Shown: positions 52,101 to 60,256 of the stretch, in pieces
How positions within the stretch are numbered: the stretch's first letter is position 1
How the letters are laid out: each line of letters opens with the position of its first letter
From: a virus
Virus record (IMG/VR): IMGVR_UViG_3300023110_000035
Coordinates: 1-62,417 of that record
Strand: one strand, 5' to 3'
Length of the DNA stretch: 62,417 nucleotides
Notes under the pieces: generated by a model
Told to the model about the DNA's origin: nothing
The model's database searches: none
Seen by the model: only the letters and a program-made list of their open reading frames with translations
Program-made: the position numbers and the translations under genes

Positions 52101-55100
52101 TGTTGCTTCAGATGGATATCTATAATAGAACTCACCCGCTACTACACTTCTCTCATTACCACCATAAACTACATCAGTTGCGATAGCATCAATAATATAT
52201 CCAACATCTCGTTTACATTTAGATTCTATATAATCAAATGTACTCCAAGAAGAACTAATGAAATGAATAACTTCATTTTGAATTAATTCTTTATTATCAA
52301 TTAATAAATCTTTAGTTGCTAATCTTTCCAATGAAGATGTTACTAGTGTTGTATTATTAATTAATTTATTTGTTAATCGTTGTGCGTAAGTAATACCATC
52401 AATAGTTTGTACTAATTGTGAACCAGTTGCATCTGATGGATATAGATAATAGAATTCCCCAGCGTTTACTGCTCTTTCATTACCACCATATACGAAATCG
52501 GTTACAACCGCATCTATAATATATCCAGTATCTCTTCTACATTTAGCTTCATTATATTCAAAAGTACTCCAAGAAGAAGAAAGGAATTGAATAGTTTCTT
52601 CTTGTATTAAACTTCTATTTTCAGAAATTAATTCTGCTACTCCTAACGTTTGTAATTCAGGTAATTGTAAAACTTCATTTTGAAGTATCTTATTAGATAT
52701 TCTTCTAGCGTAATTAATTGCATCAACAGTTTGATTTAATTGTGAACCAGTTGCTGCAGATGGATTACTATAATAGAAAGATGCTGCTTGTACTGAACGT
52801 TCATTACCACCATATAAAATATCAGTTGCTGCTGCATCTATAATATGCCCAATATCTCGTCTACACAATATATCAGAGTAAACGAAATCACTCCAAGATG
52901 ATGATATGTATTCAATCGTTTCATTTTGAATTAATAACTTATTATCTAACAATAATTGATGTGAAGCAGATGCTTCAGTAGATGGTTCTACAAATTCAAT
53001 GTTTTGAATTAACTTCTGAGTAATTTTACTAGCATATTCAATACCATCTAATGTTTGATTTAATTGAGATGTTTCAGCTTGAGATGGGTATTCTAAATAG
53101 AACTTACCATTTACTACCGATGATGATACCGTACCCCAAATTAAATCTTCAGCCGCACCAGATATAATTAAACCAATATCTCTACCACATTTAACTTCAT
53201 CATACGAAGCTGTACTCCAAGACGATGATAAGTATGCTAAACTTTCAGATTGGATAAATGAAATATTATTTCTAATAATTTCGTATGCAGCTATTGTTGA
53301 TTCATCGGTTTGAGGTCCACTTCCAGTATCATATAAACTAGCAGTGTATGAACCAGATGTACCCAATTGTACCATATTGTAAACTATCGATACCGATGAT
53401 GATACAAAACTAACATTTTCTAATGTACCACTTACCGAAGATGAAATGTACTGAGGTACATCGGTTACTTTTATACTAGCTGATGTATTATGAATTTCAT
53501 TAGGTAAACTACTTACTGAATTTTCAGTAGTTCTAACAAATGTATGATTTGATTGAGGTAAATGCTTTACTGCTCCATTTGATGCTGATACAAAAGTGTG
53601 AACCGATTGAGGTTCGTGCTTAACAGCTCCATTGGATGCTGATACAAATGTATGGATTGAACCAGAAGCACTCCCAGCATCACCTACATTAATTGTAAAC
53701 GTACCATCTTGTCTTTCTAATCCATTCGATGTAGCAGATACGAAAGTATGAGCTGCTGTATATGGAGAAGAACCAATATTAATATCAAATGTGTTTGTAG
53801 TTACATTAGAAATTTCTAACCATCTACCTGATGGATAATCTATTCCAGTTCTTGGATAAGTCTTTTGAGTTGTATTACCATCTAATACACAAGTGTATGT
53901 TAGTGAATTATCAGAAAGTTTAATGTAATCACCATTACTAAATCCATGTCCAGCTATTGTTATAGTGACATCTCCGTTTGATGCGTTATAAGGTGCATCG
54001 GTTACAGTATGAGAGGTTGTACCAACTGATGTAATTACAATTGATTGTTCAGCGTATGGGTCAGAACCTAATCTCGGATAAGAGTGAGTAGTTGCGTTAC
54101 CATCCATATCACAAGTAAATGCGATAGATTCGTTTTCTAATACTACACTTCTACCAACACCTAAACCAAATGATTCAGAAACAGTTAAAATCATATCTCC
54201 AGTCAATGCGTTATAATCAGCATTTGTTGGAGTAAAGTATTTATTAGGACCCGATGCTCCTACGTTAACAGTCATTGTAGTATCGGTGATTGAAGTAATC
54301 TTCATTGAACGACCAGCATAAGGGTCTATACCTAATCTAGGGTAAGATTTAACTGATTGGTCATCATCCATATCACAAGTGAATGCAAATGATTCAATAT
54401 CTAATATAATCCCCTCACCAACACTTAAACTATGAGTACCAGTTGTAATTACAAAATCACCAGTTGCAGGGTCATATGTTGCGTTAGTTGGATTAAATTC
54501 TACATTTGGACCCGATTTACCAACATTAACAGTTATAGTATTATCAGTTACCGATGTTATTGGTAATTTATTAGTATAAGCTATTTGACCAACTGATGGT
54601 AGATTGTGCTCAGTTTTATTATCATCCATATCACAAGTGAATGTGAATGATTCTGGTCTTAGGTAAATACTATCAGAAACACCATAACTATGATTTTCAA
54701 TAGTCATTACAAAATCACCAGTAGCAGGGTCATAAGTTGCATTGGTTGGGGTGTATCCCATACCATTTTGTAAAACATCAATAACAATTGCATAGGATGA
54801 ACTTACATTATTTAGTTCATATTCAGATGGTGTTATTGAAGATGTAATTTGTGATGTATTTGTTACTTTTATTGAACCAGATGTATTTTCAACAATAGTT
54901 GGTAAAGTACTTACCGAATCTTCGCTTGTTCTAACAAAGGTGTGGGTTGATTGTGGTAAATGTTTAATAGCTCCATTTGAAGAAGATACAAATGTATGAA
55001 CTGATTGTGGTTCATGCTTTACAGCGTTTGCTGAAGCTGATACAAATGTGTGTAAAGAGTTTGATGCCGTTCCACCATCTCCTACATTAATTGTAAATGT

Positions 55101-58100
55101 ACCAGTTTGCCTTCTTATACCACCATTAGTTGCGGATACAAATGTATGAGCTCCAGTGTAAGAAGATGAACCTATGTTAATATCAAATGTATCAGTTGTT
55201 ACATTTGAAATTTGTAACCATCTTCCACTTGGGTAATCATATCCAGCTCTTGGATAAGATTTTTCAACAGTATTACCATCCAATACACAAGTATAGGTTA
55301 ATGCTCCATCATCAACTTTAACATAATCTCCATTACTAAATCCATGCCCAGCGATAGTTAAAGTTACAATCCCAGTAGATGCATTATAAGGAGCATTTGT
55401 TGGTGTATGTTGAGTATTTCCAACTGATTTAATTTCTATCGATTTACCAGCATATGGGTCTGAACCTGGTCTTGGATAAGAATGAGTTGTTGCATCTGAA
55501 TCTTGGTCACAAGTGAATGCAAATGATTTATCCTCCAATACTACACTTCTTCCAACTCCCAATCCATGTTGTCCAACAGTTACAATCATATCACCAGTCA
55601 ATGCGTTATAAGATGCGGATGAAGGAGTAAAGTATTTATTCGGACCTGATGCTCCAACATTAAATGTTAACGTAGTATCAGTTACCGAAGTAATTGGAAT
55701 AGAACGAACTGCAAACGGGTCAATACCAACTCTTGGATAAGATTTAACTGATTGGTCATCATCCATATCACAAGTGAATGCAAATGATTCTGGTGAAAGT
55801 ACAATACCTTCTCCAACACTTAAAGTATGATTCCCAACAGTTGCAACGAAATCTCCAGTTGCTGGGTCATAAGTTGCGTTAGTTGGATTAAATTCAATGT
55901 TTGGACCTGATTTACCAACATTTACAGTTATAGTATCATCGGTTATCGAAGTTATAGTTAATTGTTTGTTGTATGCGGGTTGTCCAACTGAAGGTAATTT
56001 GTGCTCAGTTCTATTACCATCCATATCACAAGTGAATACGAATGATTCTGGCTTTAAGTAAATTCTATCACCAACATCTAAACCATGTTGAGAAACAGTC
56101 ATTACAAATTCACCATCAGCTGGATTATAAGTTGCTGCAGTTGGTGTAAATGAATCTACACCATTTTTCAATATTTCTATTGTAGTTGCAAATGATGAAC
56201 TAATTTCATGCGATTCATCAACCGAAGCACTAAATGAAGATGAATATTGAGATATGTTTGATATCTTAATATTATCAACATTGTTAGTAGTTATTTCAAC
56301 AAATCCTTTAGATGGAACTTCAATATATCTTTGAGTATCCGAAATTGGTAAATTATCAACCACATTGATAATACCACTAGCAGATACATTATTACCATTT
56401 ACATAATATAATCTATCTGGTGCTTCTAATGGAACAATAAATGTTAAAGTTCCAAAGTTTACACCATTATTAGTTACACCCTCATTATAAAGAGCTTCTT
56501 TATCCGGCTTCCTAGCGGTTTTAATATAGAATGGATTTAAATCGTATTTTAAAGCATTTACTGAGAAGGTGTACATTTCACCCCTCTTCAATGTTAAAGT
56601 TGGGTCTTTAATACCATCTCTGAATGAACCTGTATTTTCAACTAAATTGAAGTAACCTCCAGCGGATACACCATCAAACTCATCTAATTGTGCTTGATTT
56701 AAAATATAGTAATCACCAGTTTCTGGAGTAATAACTTCATAGTAAGTTGAGGTATCAAAAGAACCACTCAAACTTAAACTACCAGAAGTACCATATCTAA
56801 TGATATCGATAATATCTGAAAATGAAGATGATACTTTTAATGATTCACTAACTGATGAAGTTATAGAACCTGTAATTTGTGTATCACTTCCAAATTTAAT
56901 ACCAGCATCTGTATTTTCAACTAAATCAAAAGTTGGTATTATTGTAGTTGTTACTGTTTTTGCTAAACCATCACCATAAGAATCTTTAGGAATACCAATA
57001 GTAGAAATTGGGTCTCCTATTTGAGATTCAGGCACTGGAGCTGAACCAGTTCCGATTGTTTCTTCAGTTACAATAGAACTACCACTTTCAATAATTTTAA
57101 TTACAGTATCAAAACTTCCAGATATATCATCAAAAATAGATGAACTAATTGATGTTGATACAGAAGCTGTTACTTGTAATATTTCGGATACGTTTAATGG
57201 GGATGTTACACTCCAATCAAAACTACCTGTATTTTCAGCTATTGCTGATAATATGGAATCATTTCCAAATCTAATAATATCTTCAACTATACCAACCGAA
57301 CCACTTATGTGCTTTGATTCAAATTCAGTACCACCCATTGATGATGTTACATAATCAACATCACCAACTTTAATTCTTTTATTAATGTTTAATTGTTGAC
57401 TTGGTATTTCTAATAAGTTGGATTTAGCAACTTCACCTACAAATCCCTTAGAATATCTTATACCTTCTAATGTTTCTTCTAATTGAGTTGTATTAGCAAT
57501 AGATGGATATGAAAAATAGTATAAACCTGCGTTTTGAGTTCTTTCTACACCACCATATTTTAAATCAGTAAGTACTGCATCTAAAATGTATCCAGTATCT
57601 CTCTTACATTTTACCTCATTGTAAGAAAAGTTTGGATATGTTGTATTGATATATGTAATCGTTTCATTTTGAATTAAAGAACGATTTTCAAATATAGTAT
57701 CAATTACCTCTAATGTTGATGAAGATTGAGTTACAAAAGTTATATTTTTAACTAATTTTTCAGCAAGTCTTTTAGCATAATTTATACCATCAATTGTTTG
57801 GTTTAATTGACCATCTGTATTTGATTGGAAATTAACTGTAGCGTTTGATGGATATTTGTAATAGAAATTACCAGCAATAACACTTCGTTCATTACCACCA
57901 TATTTTATATCAGTTGCAACCGCATCTATAATATATCCAATATCTCTAGCACATTTAGCTTCATTATAATCAAATGTACTCCAAGAAGATGAAAGATATG
58001 CAATTGATTCAGATTGAATAAATCTTTTATTTTCAAATAATAATTCGTATGCATTATCAGCTTCAACAGTTGTTTCTTGGAATGTTATATCAGCAAGTAT

Positions 58101-60254
58101 ATTATCAACAACACCAGCTGCATATTTTATAGCAGTAAGTGTTGGACTTTTCTGAATAGTTGTTGCCTCAGATGGATATAGATAATAGAAGTTACCATTT
58201 CTTACCGATTCCTCGTTTCCACCAAATAATAAATCATGTGCTGCGCCACTAATGATATATCCTAAATCTCTTTCACATTTAGATTCAGAGTAGTAAAATT
58301 CACTCCAAGAAGATGAAAGATATGCAATCGTTTCTTTTTGAATAAATGGTATATTTTCTTTTAATAAAGTATATGCATTTTGATAATCAATTGTTGGGTT
58401 TTCAAAAGAAGAACTTTCAACTATTGTTGGTGCTGAACCTGTTCCATTATCTAAAATATTATAAACTGTTGAAAATGATGAACTAACTATTTCCCTAACA
58501 TCTAATGATGCACTTAAATCAGTTATATACTGAGAAGTGTTTGTTACTTTATATGATTCCGAAGTATTAGTTTCAATATCAGGTATAACATCAACACCAT
58601 TTTTAATAATCGAAATAACAGTATCAAATCTACTACTTATTGTATTTTTAGTATCATCAGTTACTGCTGATGTTTTGTATTCATCAACCCCAGTTACTTT
58701 AATTGGAGGGTTATCAGGAGTTGGAATTAAGCTTTCTACGTTTCCAACATTATCTACATAAGTATATGATGATGTAGCTGCGTTACCTCTTTCAATTATA
58801 TCTAAAACAATATCATAATTAGAGTTGATTGTATTTAAATCAGCTTCAGATGCCGTAGTTGATGAAGTTATTTGATTATCACCACTAACATTCCATATTG
58901 AACCTGAGTTATATCCCCTATCCGATGATAATGCTAGAATAGGAATCTTATCTTCAACTCCTCTTTCAATAAGATTAGATATTAATCTATAATCAGATAC
59001 AACTGTTTTTGCATCTTTATCTTTTGCTTGTGCACCTGTATTGAATATTTGTAATTCATCAGTTACCTTAATACCATCTTCGGTATTTGTAACTAAATCA
59101 GGAATTTCATCCAACCCCCTTTCAATCGTATCAACGATGATAGAGTAATTATCTTGTACATTCAAAAATGCCTCAGTATTACCACCACTACCAGTGATAA
59201 AACGAGAACCAGAAGCATACATACCAAAATCACCAAATGAGGTGTTCGAGTTAAGTAATACTGCTTGTCCACCATCAATTACCTTTACCGAGTATGCTGA
59301 GAAGTTTGTAAAGAATGATACTAACTGAATAAATCCTCTACCTACAACTTGACAACCAACACCATTAGGTGCAACCTGTGTATATGCATCCAATACCATT
59401 GATGCAAGAGGTGAATCTGGATGGATTCTATTACCATCTACATTCAATCCACCACCACCAGCAGGAATATCTTCATATGCTTCTAAGAATGAGTTTTCCT
59501 GATTGGAAATCATTGAACAGTTCTGAACATAAGGAGATGTTGTAATAAATGCGTTTGGAGCAAATGATATTGCAAAACCTTTCTGGGAATCATCAACTGA
59601 TGGAAATACTCTTAATCCAGCAAAAGTCATCTCTGCTAAATAGTTACCACTATTTACCCAAAATAAATCTTCGTTTTCATTCTTAGCAACAACTTTGGTA
59701 ACCCTTAAACCAGCTCCCCAAACAGTTGTGTTTCTTGGAAGTTCAACTGGATTATCTTCTAAGTAAGTACCAGCTTGTACATCAATTCTAAAACCAGTAA
59801 AGTTAGAACCAGTAGGTAATCCATATCTACCATCATCACCAGGTGTTACAATTTGAGCAGCTCTTTTTATTGTTTTTACAGGAAATTGAGGTGAACGTCC
59901 ATCATTGGAATCATCACCTCTAGTAGCAGATACATAAACTGTTGCATCACTACCTCCGAATTCTGCTACTGGAATACCACCAAATCTTTGAGTATCAACT
60001 GATACATCGGAAAAGGATGCCGTAGCATCTAATCTACTTTCTGCTCTAGCAAATGTTAAATCACCATCAATATTAACCGAACCAGTAATTTCAACTGAAC
60101 CTGTTATTATTTGTGGTGTAGTTAAATCACTTCCTATATTAATTGATTGAGATACTAATAAAGAACCTGATATGGAGACGTTATTATTTACGGATATGGA
60201 ATCCTTAAAAATATTTACTTCTTCAATCTGCTTTTGTGGTATTAATCTAGCCAT
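46167..60254 (-). CDS. Giant tail fibre/virion protein with beta-helix start and alternating repeat arrays (4695 aa)
   Basis: Residues 1-95 hold fibre-type strands (VSISGSLLVSQSINIGSD). Residues about 100-360 look like a right-handed beta-helix: VYVSATRGDDSNDGRSPQFP, then KTIKRAAQIV and GTYLEDNPVELPRNTTVWGA. After that, 17 helical repeats (core C-x-RD-x-G) occur in four arrays, and 12 beta repeats (core FTCDMD) in three blocks. Linkers of the type SSSFDTVISIIKNGVDVIPD separate them. A cupredoxin-like module without ligands sits at about residue 1180-1315. The C-terminus has ITTGHDFSYAGSGVTYKALP, VELGGGRVFFTAGNELGDFK and RTFSRSLFSLVTPFSLALEG, an ending I know from large structural proteins of T4-like cyanophages. 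The start is ATG at 60254, 2 nt after the 127-aa gene. No S74 end is seen. Confidence 0.82.
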   Translation of the reverse strand: MARLIPQKQIEEVNIFKDSISVNNNVSISGSLLVSQSINIGSDLTTPQIITGSVEITGSVNIDGDLTFARAESRLDATASFSDVSVDTQRFGGIPVAEFGGSDATVYVSATRGDDSNDGRSPQFPVKTIKRAAQIVTPGDDGRYGLPTGSNFTGFRIDVQAGTYLEDNPVELPRNTTVWGAGLRVTKVVAKNENEDLFWVNSGNYLAEMTFAGLRVFPSVDDSQKGFAISFAPNAFITTSPYVQNCSMISNQENSFLEAYEDIPAGGGGLNVDGNRIHPDSPLASMVLDAYTQVAPNGVGCQVVGRGFIQLVSFFTNFSAYSVKVIDGGQAVLLNSNTSFGDFGMYASGSRFITGSGGNTEAFLNVQDNYSIIVDTIERGLDEIPDLVTNTEDGIKVTDELQIFNTGAQAKDKDAKTVVSDYRLISNLIERGVEDKIPILALSSDRGYNSGSIWNVSGDNQITSSTTASEADLNTINSNYDIVLDIIERGNAATSSYTYVDNVGNVESLIPTPDNPPIKVTGVDEYKTSAVTDDTKNTISSRFDTVISIIKNGVDVIPDIETNTSESYKVTNTSQYITDLSASLDVREIVSSSFSTVYNILDNGTGSAPTIVESSSFENPTIDYQNAYTLLKENIPFIQKETIAYLSSSWSEFYYSESKCERDLGYIISGAAHDLLFGGNEESVRNGNFYYLYPSEATTIQKSPTLTAIKYAAGVVDNILADITFQETTVEADNAYELLFENKRFIQSESIAYLSSSWSTFDYNEAKCARDIGYIIDAVATDIKYGGNERSVIAGNFYYKYPSNATVNFQSNTDGQLNQTIDGINYAKRLAEKLVKNITFVTQSSSTLEVIDTIFENRSLIQNETITYINTTYPNFSYNEVKCKRDTGYILDAVLTDLKYGGVERTQNAGLYYFSYPSIANTTQLEETLEGIRYSKGFVGEVAKSNLLEIPSQQLNINKRIKVGDVDYVTSSMGGTEFESKHISGSVGIVEDIIRFGNDSILSAIAENTGSFDWSVTSPLNVSEILQVTASVSTSISSSIFDDISGSFDTVIKIIESGSSIVTEETIGTGSAPVPESQIGDPISTIGIPKDSYGDGLAKTVTTTIIPTFDLVENTDAGIKFGSDTQITGSITSSVSESLKVSSSFSDIIDIIRYGTSGSLSLSGSFDTSTYYEVITPETGDYYILNQAQLDEFDGVSAGGYFNLVENTGSFRDGIKDPTLTLKRGEMYTFSVNALKYDLNPFYIKTARKPDKEALYNEGVTNNGVNFGTLTFIVPLEAPDRLYYVNGNNVSASGIINVVDNLPISDTQRYIEVPSKGFVEITTNNVDNIKISNISQYSSSFSASVDESHEISSSFATTIEILKNGVDSFTPTAATYNPADGEFVMTVSQHGLDVGDRIYLKPESFVFTCDMDGNRTEHKLPSVGQPAYNKQLTITSITDDTITVNVGKSGPNIEFNPTNATYDPATGDFVATVGNHTLSVGEGIVLSPESFAFTCDMDDDQSVKSYPRVGIDPFAVRSIPITSVTDTTLTFNVGASGPNKYFTPSSASYNALTGDMIVTVGQHGLGVGRSVVLEDKSFAFTCDQDSDATTHSYPRPGSDPYAGKSIEIKSVGNTQHTPTNAPYNASTGIVTLTIAGHGFSNGDYVKVDDGALTYTCVLDGNTVEKSYPRAGYDYPSGRWLQISNVTTDTFDINIGSSSYTGAHTFVSATNGGIRRQTGTFTINVGDGGTASNSLHTFVSASANAVKHEPQSVHTFVSSSNGAIKHLPQSTHTFVRTSEDSVSTLPTIVENTSGSIKVTNTSQITSSITPSEYELNNVSSSYAIVIDVLQNGMGYTPTNATYDPATGDFVMTIENHSYGVSDSIYLRPESFTFTCDMDDNKTEHNLPSVGQIAYTNKLPITSVTDNTITVNVGKSGPNVEFNPTNATYDPATGDFVITTGTHSLSVGEGIILDIESFAFTCDMDDDQSVKSYPRLGIDPYAGRSMKITSITDTTMTVNVGASGPNKYFTPTNADYNALTGDMILTVSESFGLGVGRSVVLENESIAFTCDMDGNATTHSYPRLGSDPYAEQSIVITSVGTTSHTVTDAPYNASNGDVTITIAGHGFSNGDYIKLSDNSLTYTCVLDGNTTQKTYPRTGIDYPSGRWLEISNVTTNTFDINIGSSPYTAAHTFVSATSNGLERQDGTFTINVGDAGSASGSIHTFVSASNGAVKHEPQSVHTFVSASNGAVKHLPQSNHTFVRTTENSVSSLPNEIHNTSASIKVTDVPQYISSSVSGTLENVSFVSSSVSIVYNMVQLGTSGSYTASLYDTGSGPQTDESTIAAYEIIRNNISFIQSESLAYLSSSWSTASYDEVKCGRDIGLIISGAAEDLIWGTVSSSVVNGKFYLEYPSQAETSQLNQTLDGIEYASKITQKLIQNIEFVEPSTEASASHQLLLDNKLLIQNETIEYISSSWSDFVYSDILCRRDIGHIIDAAATDILYGGNERSVQAASFYYSNPSAATGSQLNQTVDAINYARRISNKILQNEVLQLPELQTLGVAELISENRSLIQEETIQFLSSSWSTFEYNEAKCRRDTGYIIDAVVTDFVYGGNERAVNAGEFYYLYPSDATGSQLVQTIDGITYAQRLTNKLINNTTLVTSSLERLATKDLLIDNKELIQNEVIHFISSSWSTFDYIESKCKRDVGYIIDAIATDVVYGGNERSVVAGEFYYRYPSEATTTQLDQTITGVKHAAGLSEKIIQNTLLVNPDSNLLESYNRIRNNRSMIQSETVEFIDSLYPYFTYNREKCKRDTGFIIDAVATDLLWGGNERSIIAGDYYYRYPSQATTFQLKETVEGIRYAETVLNSVVLNEILERPKIIFNSENHIKIDGVPQYSGSMAISGSNLNEVSSSFEMVNGIITDGIKSFTPTDATYDPATGDFVMTIANHTLTNKNGIYIKPDSFTFTCDMDGNRTEHILPSIGQPAYNNRLEIQSVTTNTITVNVGKSGPNVEFNPTNATYDPATGDFVVTVESHSLSVGEGVIMEAESFAFTCDMDDNQSVKSYPRVGIDPKAVRSIPLTAVTDTTMTFNVGASGPNKYFTPISASYNALSGDMILTVSESFGLGVGRSVVLEDESFAFTCDQDNDATTHSYPRPGSDPYAGKSIVITSVGTTSHTVTDAPYDSATGDVTITITSHGFSNGDYIKLDDNSLTYTCVLDGNTTTKSYPRPNYDYPSGRWLEISNVTTNTFDINIGSSPYVGAHTFVSATNDGLERQDGTFTINVGDAGSASGSLHTFVSASNRAVKHEPQSLHTFVSASDGAIKHLPQSNHTFVRTELSSVSTLPYEIRNVNSLTKVTDTLQVTESYNGSQTQIGIISASIDMINDIIRLGSDDIPFTIAKHFQTSELDTPQQLTTSSYVTASGDYTVSSEKTLVSESFSLINDIIENTTSSIDDFVDNTYNKRKFTNTTQYSSSVSASANEFSIVENRFGIVSNIVENGLSQKPSIIRNNTDIDNLIKVTNTPQYISSSAADKLQAKIISSSVAIVTDIIENGSGSAPAIIEYTTPSDSPKAKLAYQLLKNNLEFIKEETVAYISSSWSTFEYDDIKCKRDVGLIISGAAEDLIWNSNSASVVNGKFYLEYPSQATGSQLQQTLDGINYASTLAQHIVRNRTFVTASNEVSASYNLLFENKEFIQNETIAYLSSSWSDFYYSESKCKRDIGYIVDAVATDLKYNGNERSVIAGDYYYKYPSAAIVGGVPNVDQQKDPTVTGINYAKSLALELVSGSTFQTTSNEVEFVYDSIRENREFIQAETVAFVNAKYPNLQYNEVSCSRDTGFIVDAVATDLRWGGNQRSIVAGQYYYKFPSKATTSQLGETTDAVIYASKLVSELIDKNTLPIPSASLNVDNNIKVMGGTQYTGSISANQSDVDFISSSIDIVTTIVVDGTGSYETAGNYTTPSTDANTIAAYQIIRNNLDFIKDETIAYLSSSWADFDYNEEKCRRDTGLIISGAAEDLIWNSNSASIVNGKFYNEFPSEANGTGSQVEQTLDGLFYASRITQKLIQNIEFVEPTTEVSSSWELLRSNKDFIKDESIAYLSSSWSDFDYNQETCKRDIGHIINAIATDILYGGNERSVIAGNYYYKYPSSATTTQLNPTTTGINYAGDIAENIIVNNVFESPSAERIAGNESLLNNRTFIQSESLAYLTASWSTFEYDKDKCARDVGHIVDAVATDFLYGGNERSKVAGEFYYLYPSEATTIQANQTTDGIKYAGRISEALLQNIQFVTASAEVSASFDLLRKNKPFIQEETIQYVSSSWSGVYYNEDKCRRDTGYIIDAAATDLLYGGNERSVIAGNYYFLYPSSATERGTPSEVAQLDPTTTGIKYASGLAQNVIQNVEWNSPSGSTLVAANLLVDNKTFIQKETIAFLSSSWSEFPYNEVSCSRDLGYIIDAVRTDLVYGGNERSIQAATFYYYIPSVAITEQKPQTIDGIDFAKGIAEKVIKQEQLTFAGLNRRNGYADLRAAKKFLQSSAISYTEAAFPGFEYNEEKCYRDTGFILDAISTDLLYGGNERSIEAAKSYYTGVYGDASVVIEEQKKETAETNRYLRTLFQKVARNAPLELFGSLIITTGHDFSYAGSGVTYKALPPNQGGNGVPDPDKEIVELGGGRVFFTAGNELGDFKIGTGLVINQATGTLQGRTFSRSLFSLVTPFSLALEG
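46490..48430 (-). repeat. Helical repeat array 4 (six copies) of the 4695-aa protein
   Basis: Six copies of a ~100-residue unit with core FIQxETIAYLSSSW - YNExKCxRDxGYIIDAxxTD - YGGNERSVxAGxYYxxYPS. The first copy is of the LIISGAAEDL type, four are of the SSSWS/DA type, and the last is of the FPGFEY type. It leads into the C-terminal domain. Confidence 0.8.
48640..49610 (-). repeat. Helical repeat array 3 (three copies) of the 4695-aa protein
   Basis: Three copies: a starting LIISGAAEDL copy, one interior SSSWS copy and a closing KYPNLQY copy. They are followed by the linker LPIPSASLNVDNNIKVMGGT. Confidence 0.8.
50290..51550 (-). repeat. FTCDMD beta block C of the 4695-aa protein
   Basis: About 420 residues. 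Four beta repeats in fixed order (FTFTCDMDGN..LPSVGQ; FAFTCDMDDN..YPRVGIDP; FAFTCDQDND..YPRPGSDP; LTYTCVLDGN..YPRPNYDYPSG) are followed by four HTFV mini-repeats. It is similar to blocks A and B at the DNA level. Confidence 0.8.
51690..53310 (-). repeat. Helical repeat array 2 (five copies) of the 4695-aa protein
   Basis: Five copies: a starting LIISGAAEDL copy, three interior SSSWS copies and a closing LYPYFTY copy. They are followed by the linker ILERPKIIFNSENHIKIDGV. Confidence 0.8.
53500..54765 (-). repeat. FTCDMD beta block B of the 4695-aa protein
   Basis: About 420 residues with the same four beta repeats and four HTFV mini-repeats, in the same order as blocks A and C. It is next to block A, separated by a short KVTNTSQITSS-type linker. 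Confidence 0.8.
54900..56157 (-). repeat. FTCDMD beta block A of the 4695-aa protein
   Basis: About 420 residues with the same four beta repeats and four HTFV mini-repeats, in the same order as blocks B and C. The first repeat reads YNPADGEFVMTVSQHGL instead of YDPATGDFV. Confidence 0.8.
56310..56720 (-). other. Ligand-less cupredoxin-like module in the 4695-aa protein
   Basis: The sequence reads DPTLTLKRGEMYTFSVNALK, NPFYIKTARK, GVTNNGVNFGTLTFIVPLEA, then PDRLYYVNGNNVSASGIINV. It aligns with module 1 of the 4577-aa fibre (HPFYIKT, LYYNCENHLAMGG), but His, Cys, His and Met are replaced by Asn, Asn, Asn and Ala. The fold is therefore kept and the metal site is lost. Confidence 0.6.
57430..58400 (-). 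repeat. Helical repeat array 1 (three copies) of the 4695-aa protein
   Basis: Three copies: a starting YIISGAAHDL copy, one interior SSSWS copy and a closing TYPNFSY copy. They are followed by the linker LLEIPSQQLNINKRIKVGDV. Confidence 0.8.
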
Positions 60255-60256
60255 TG

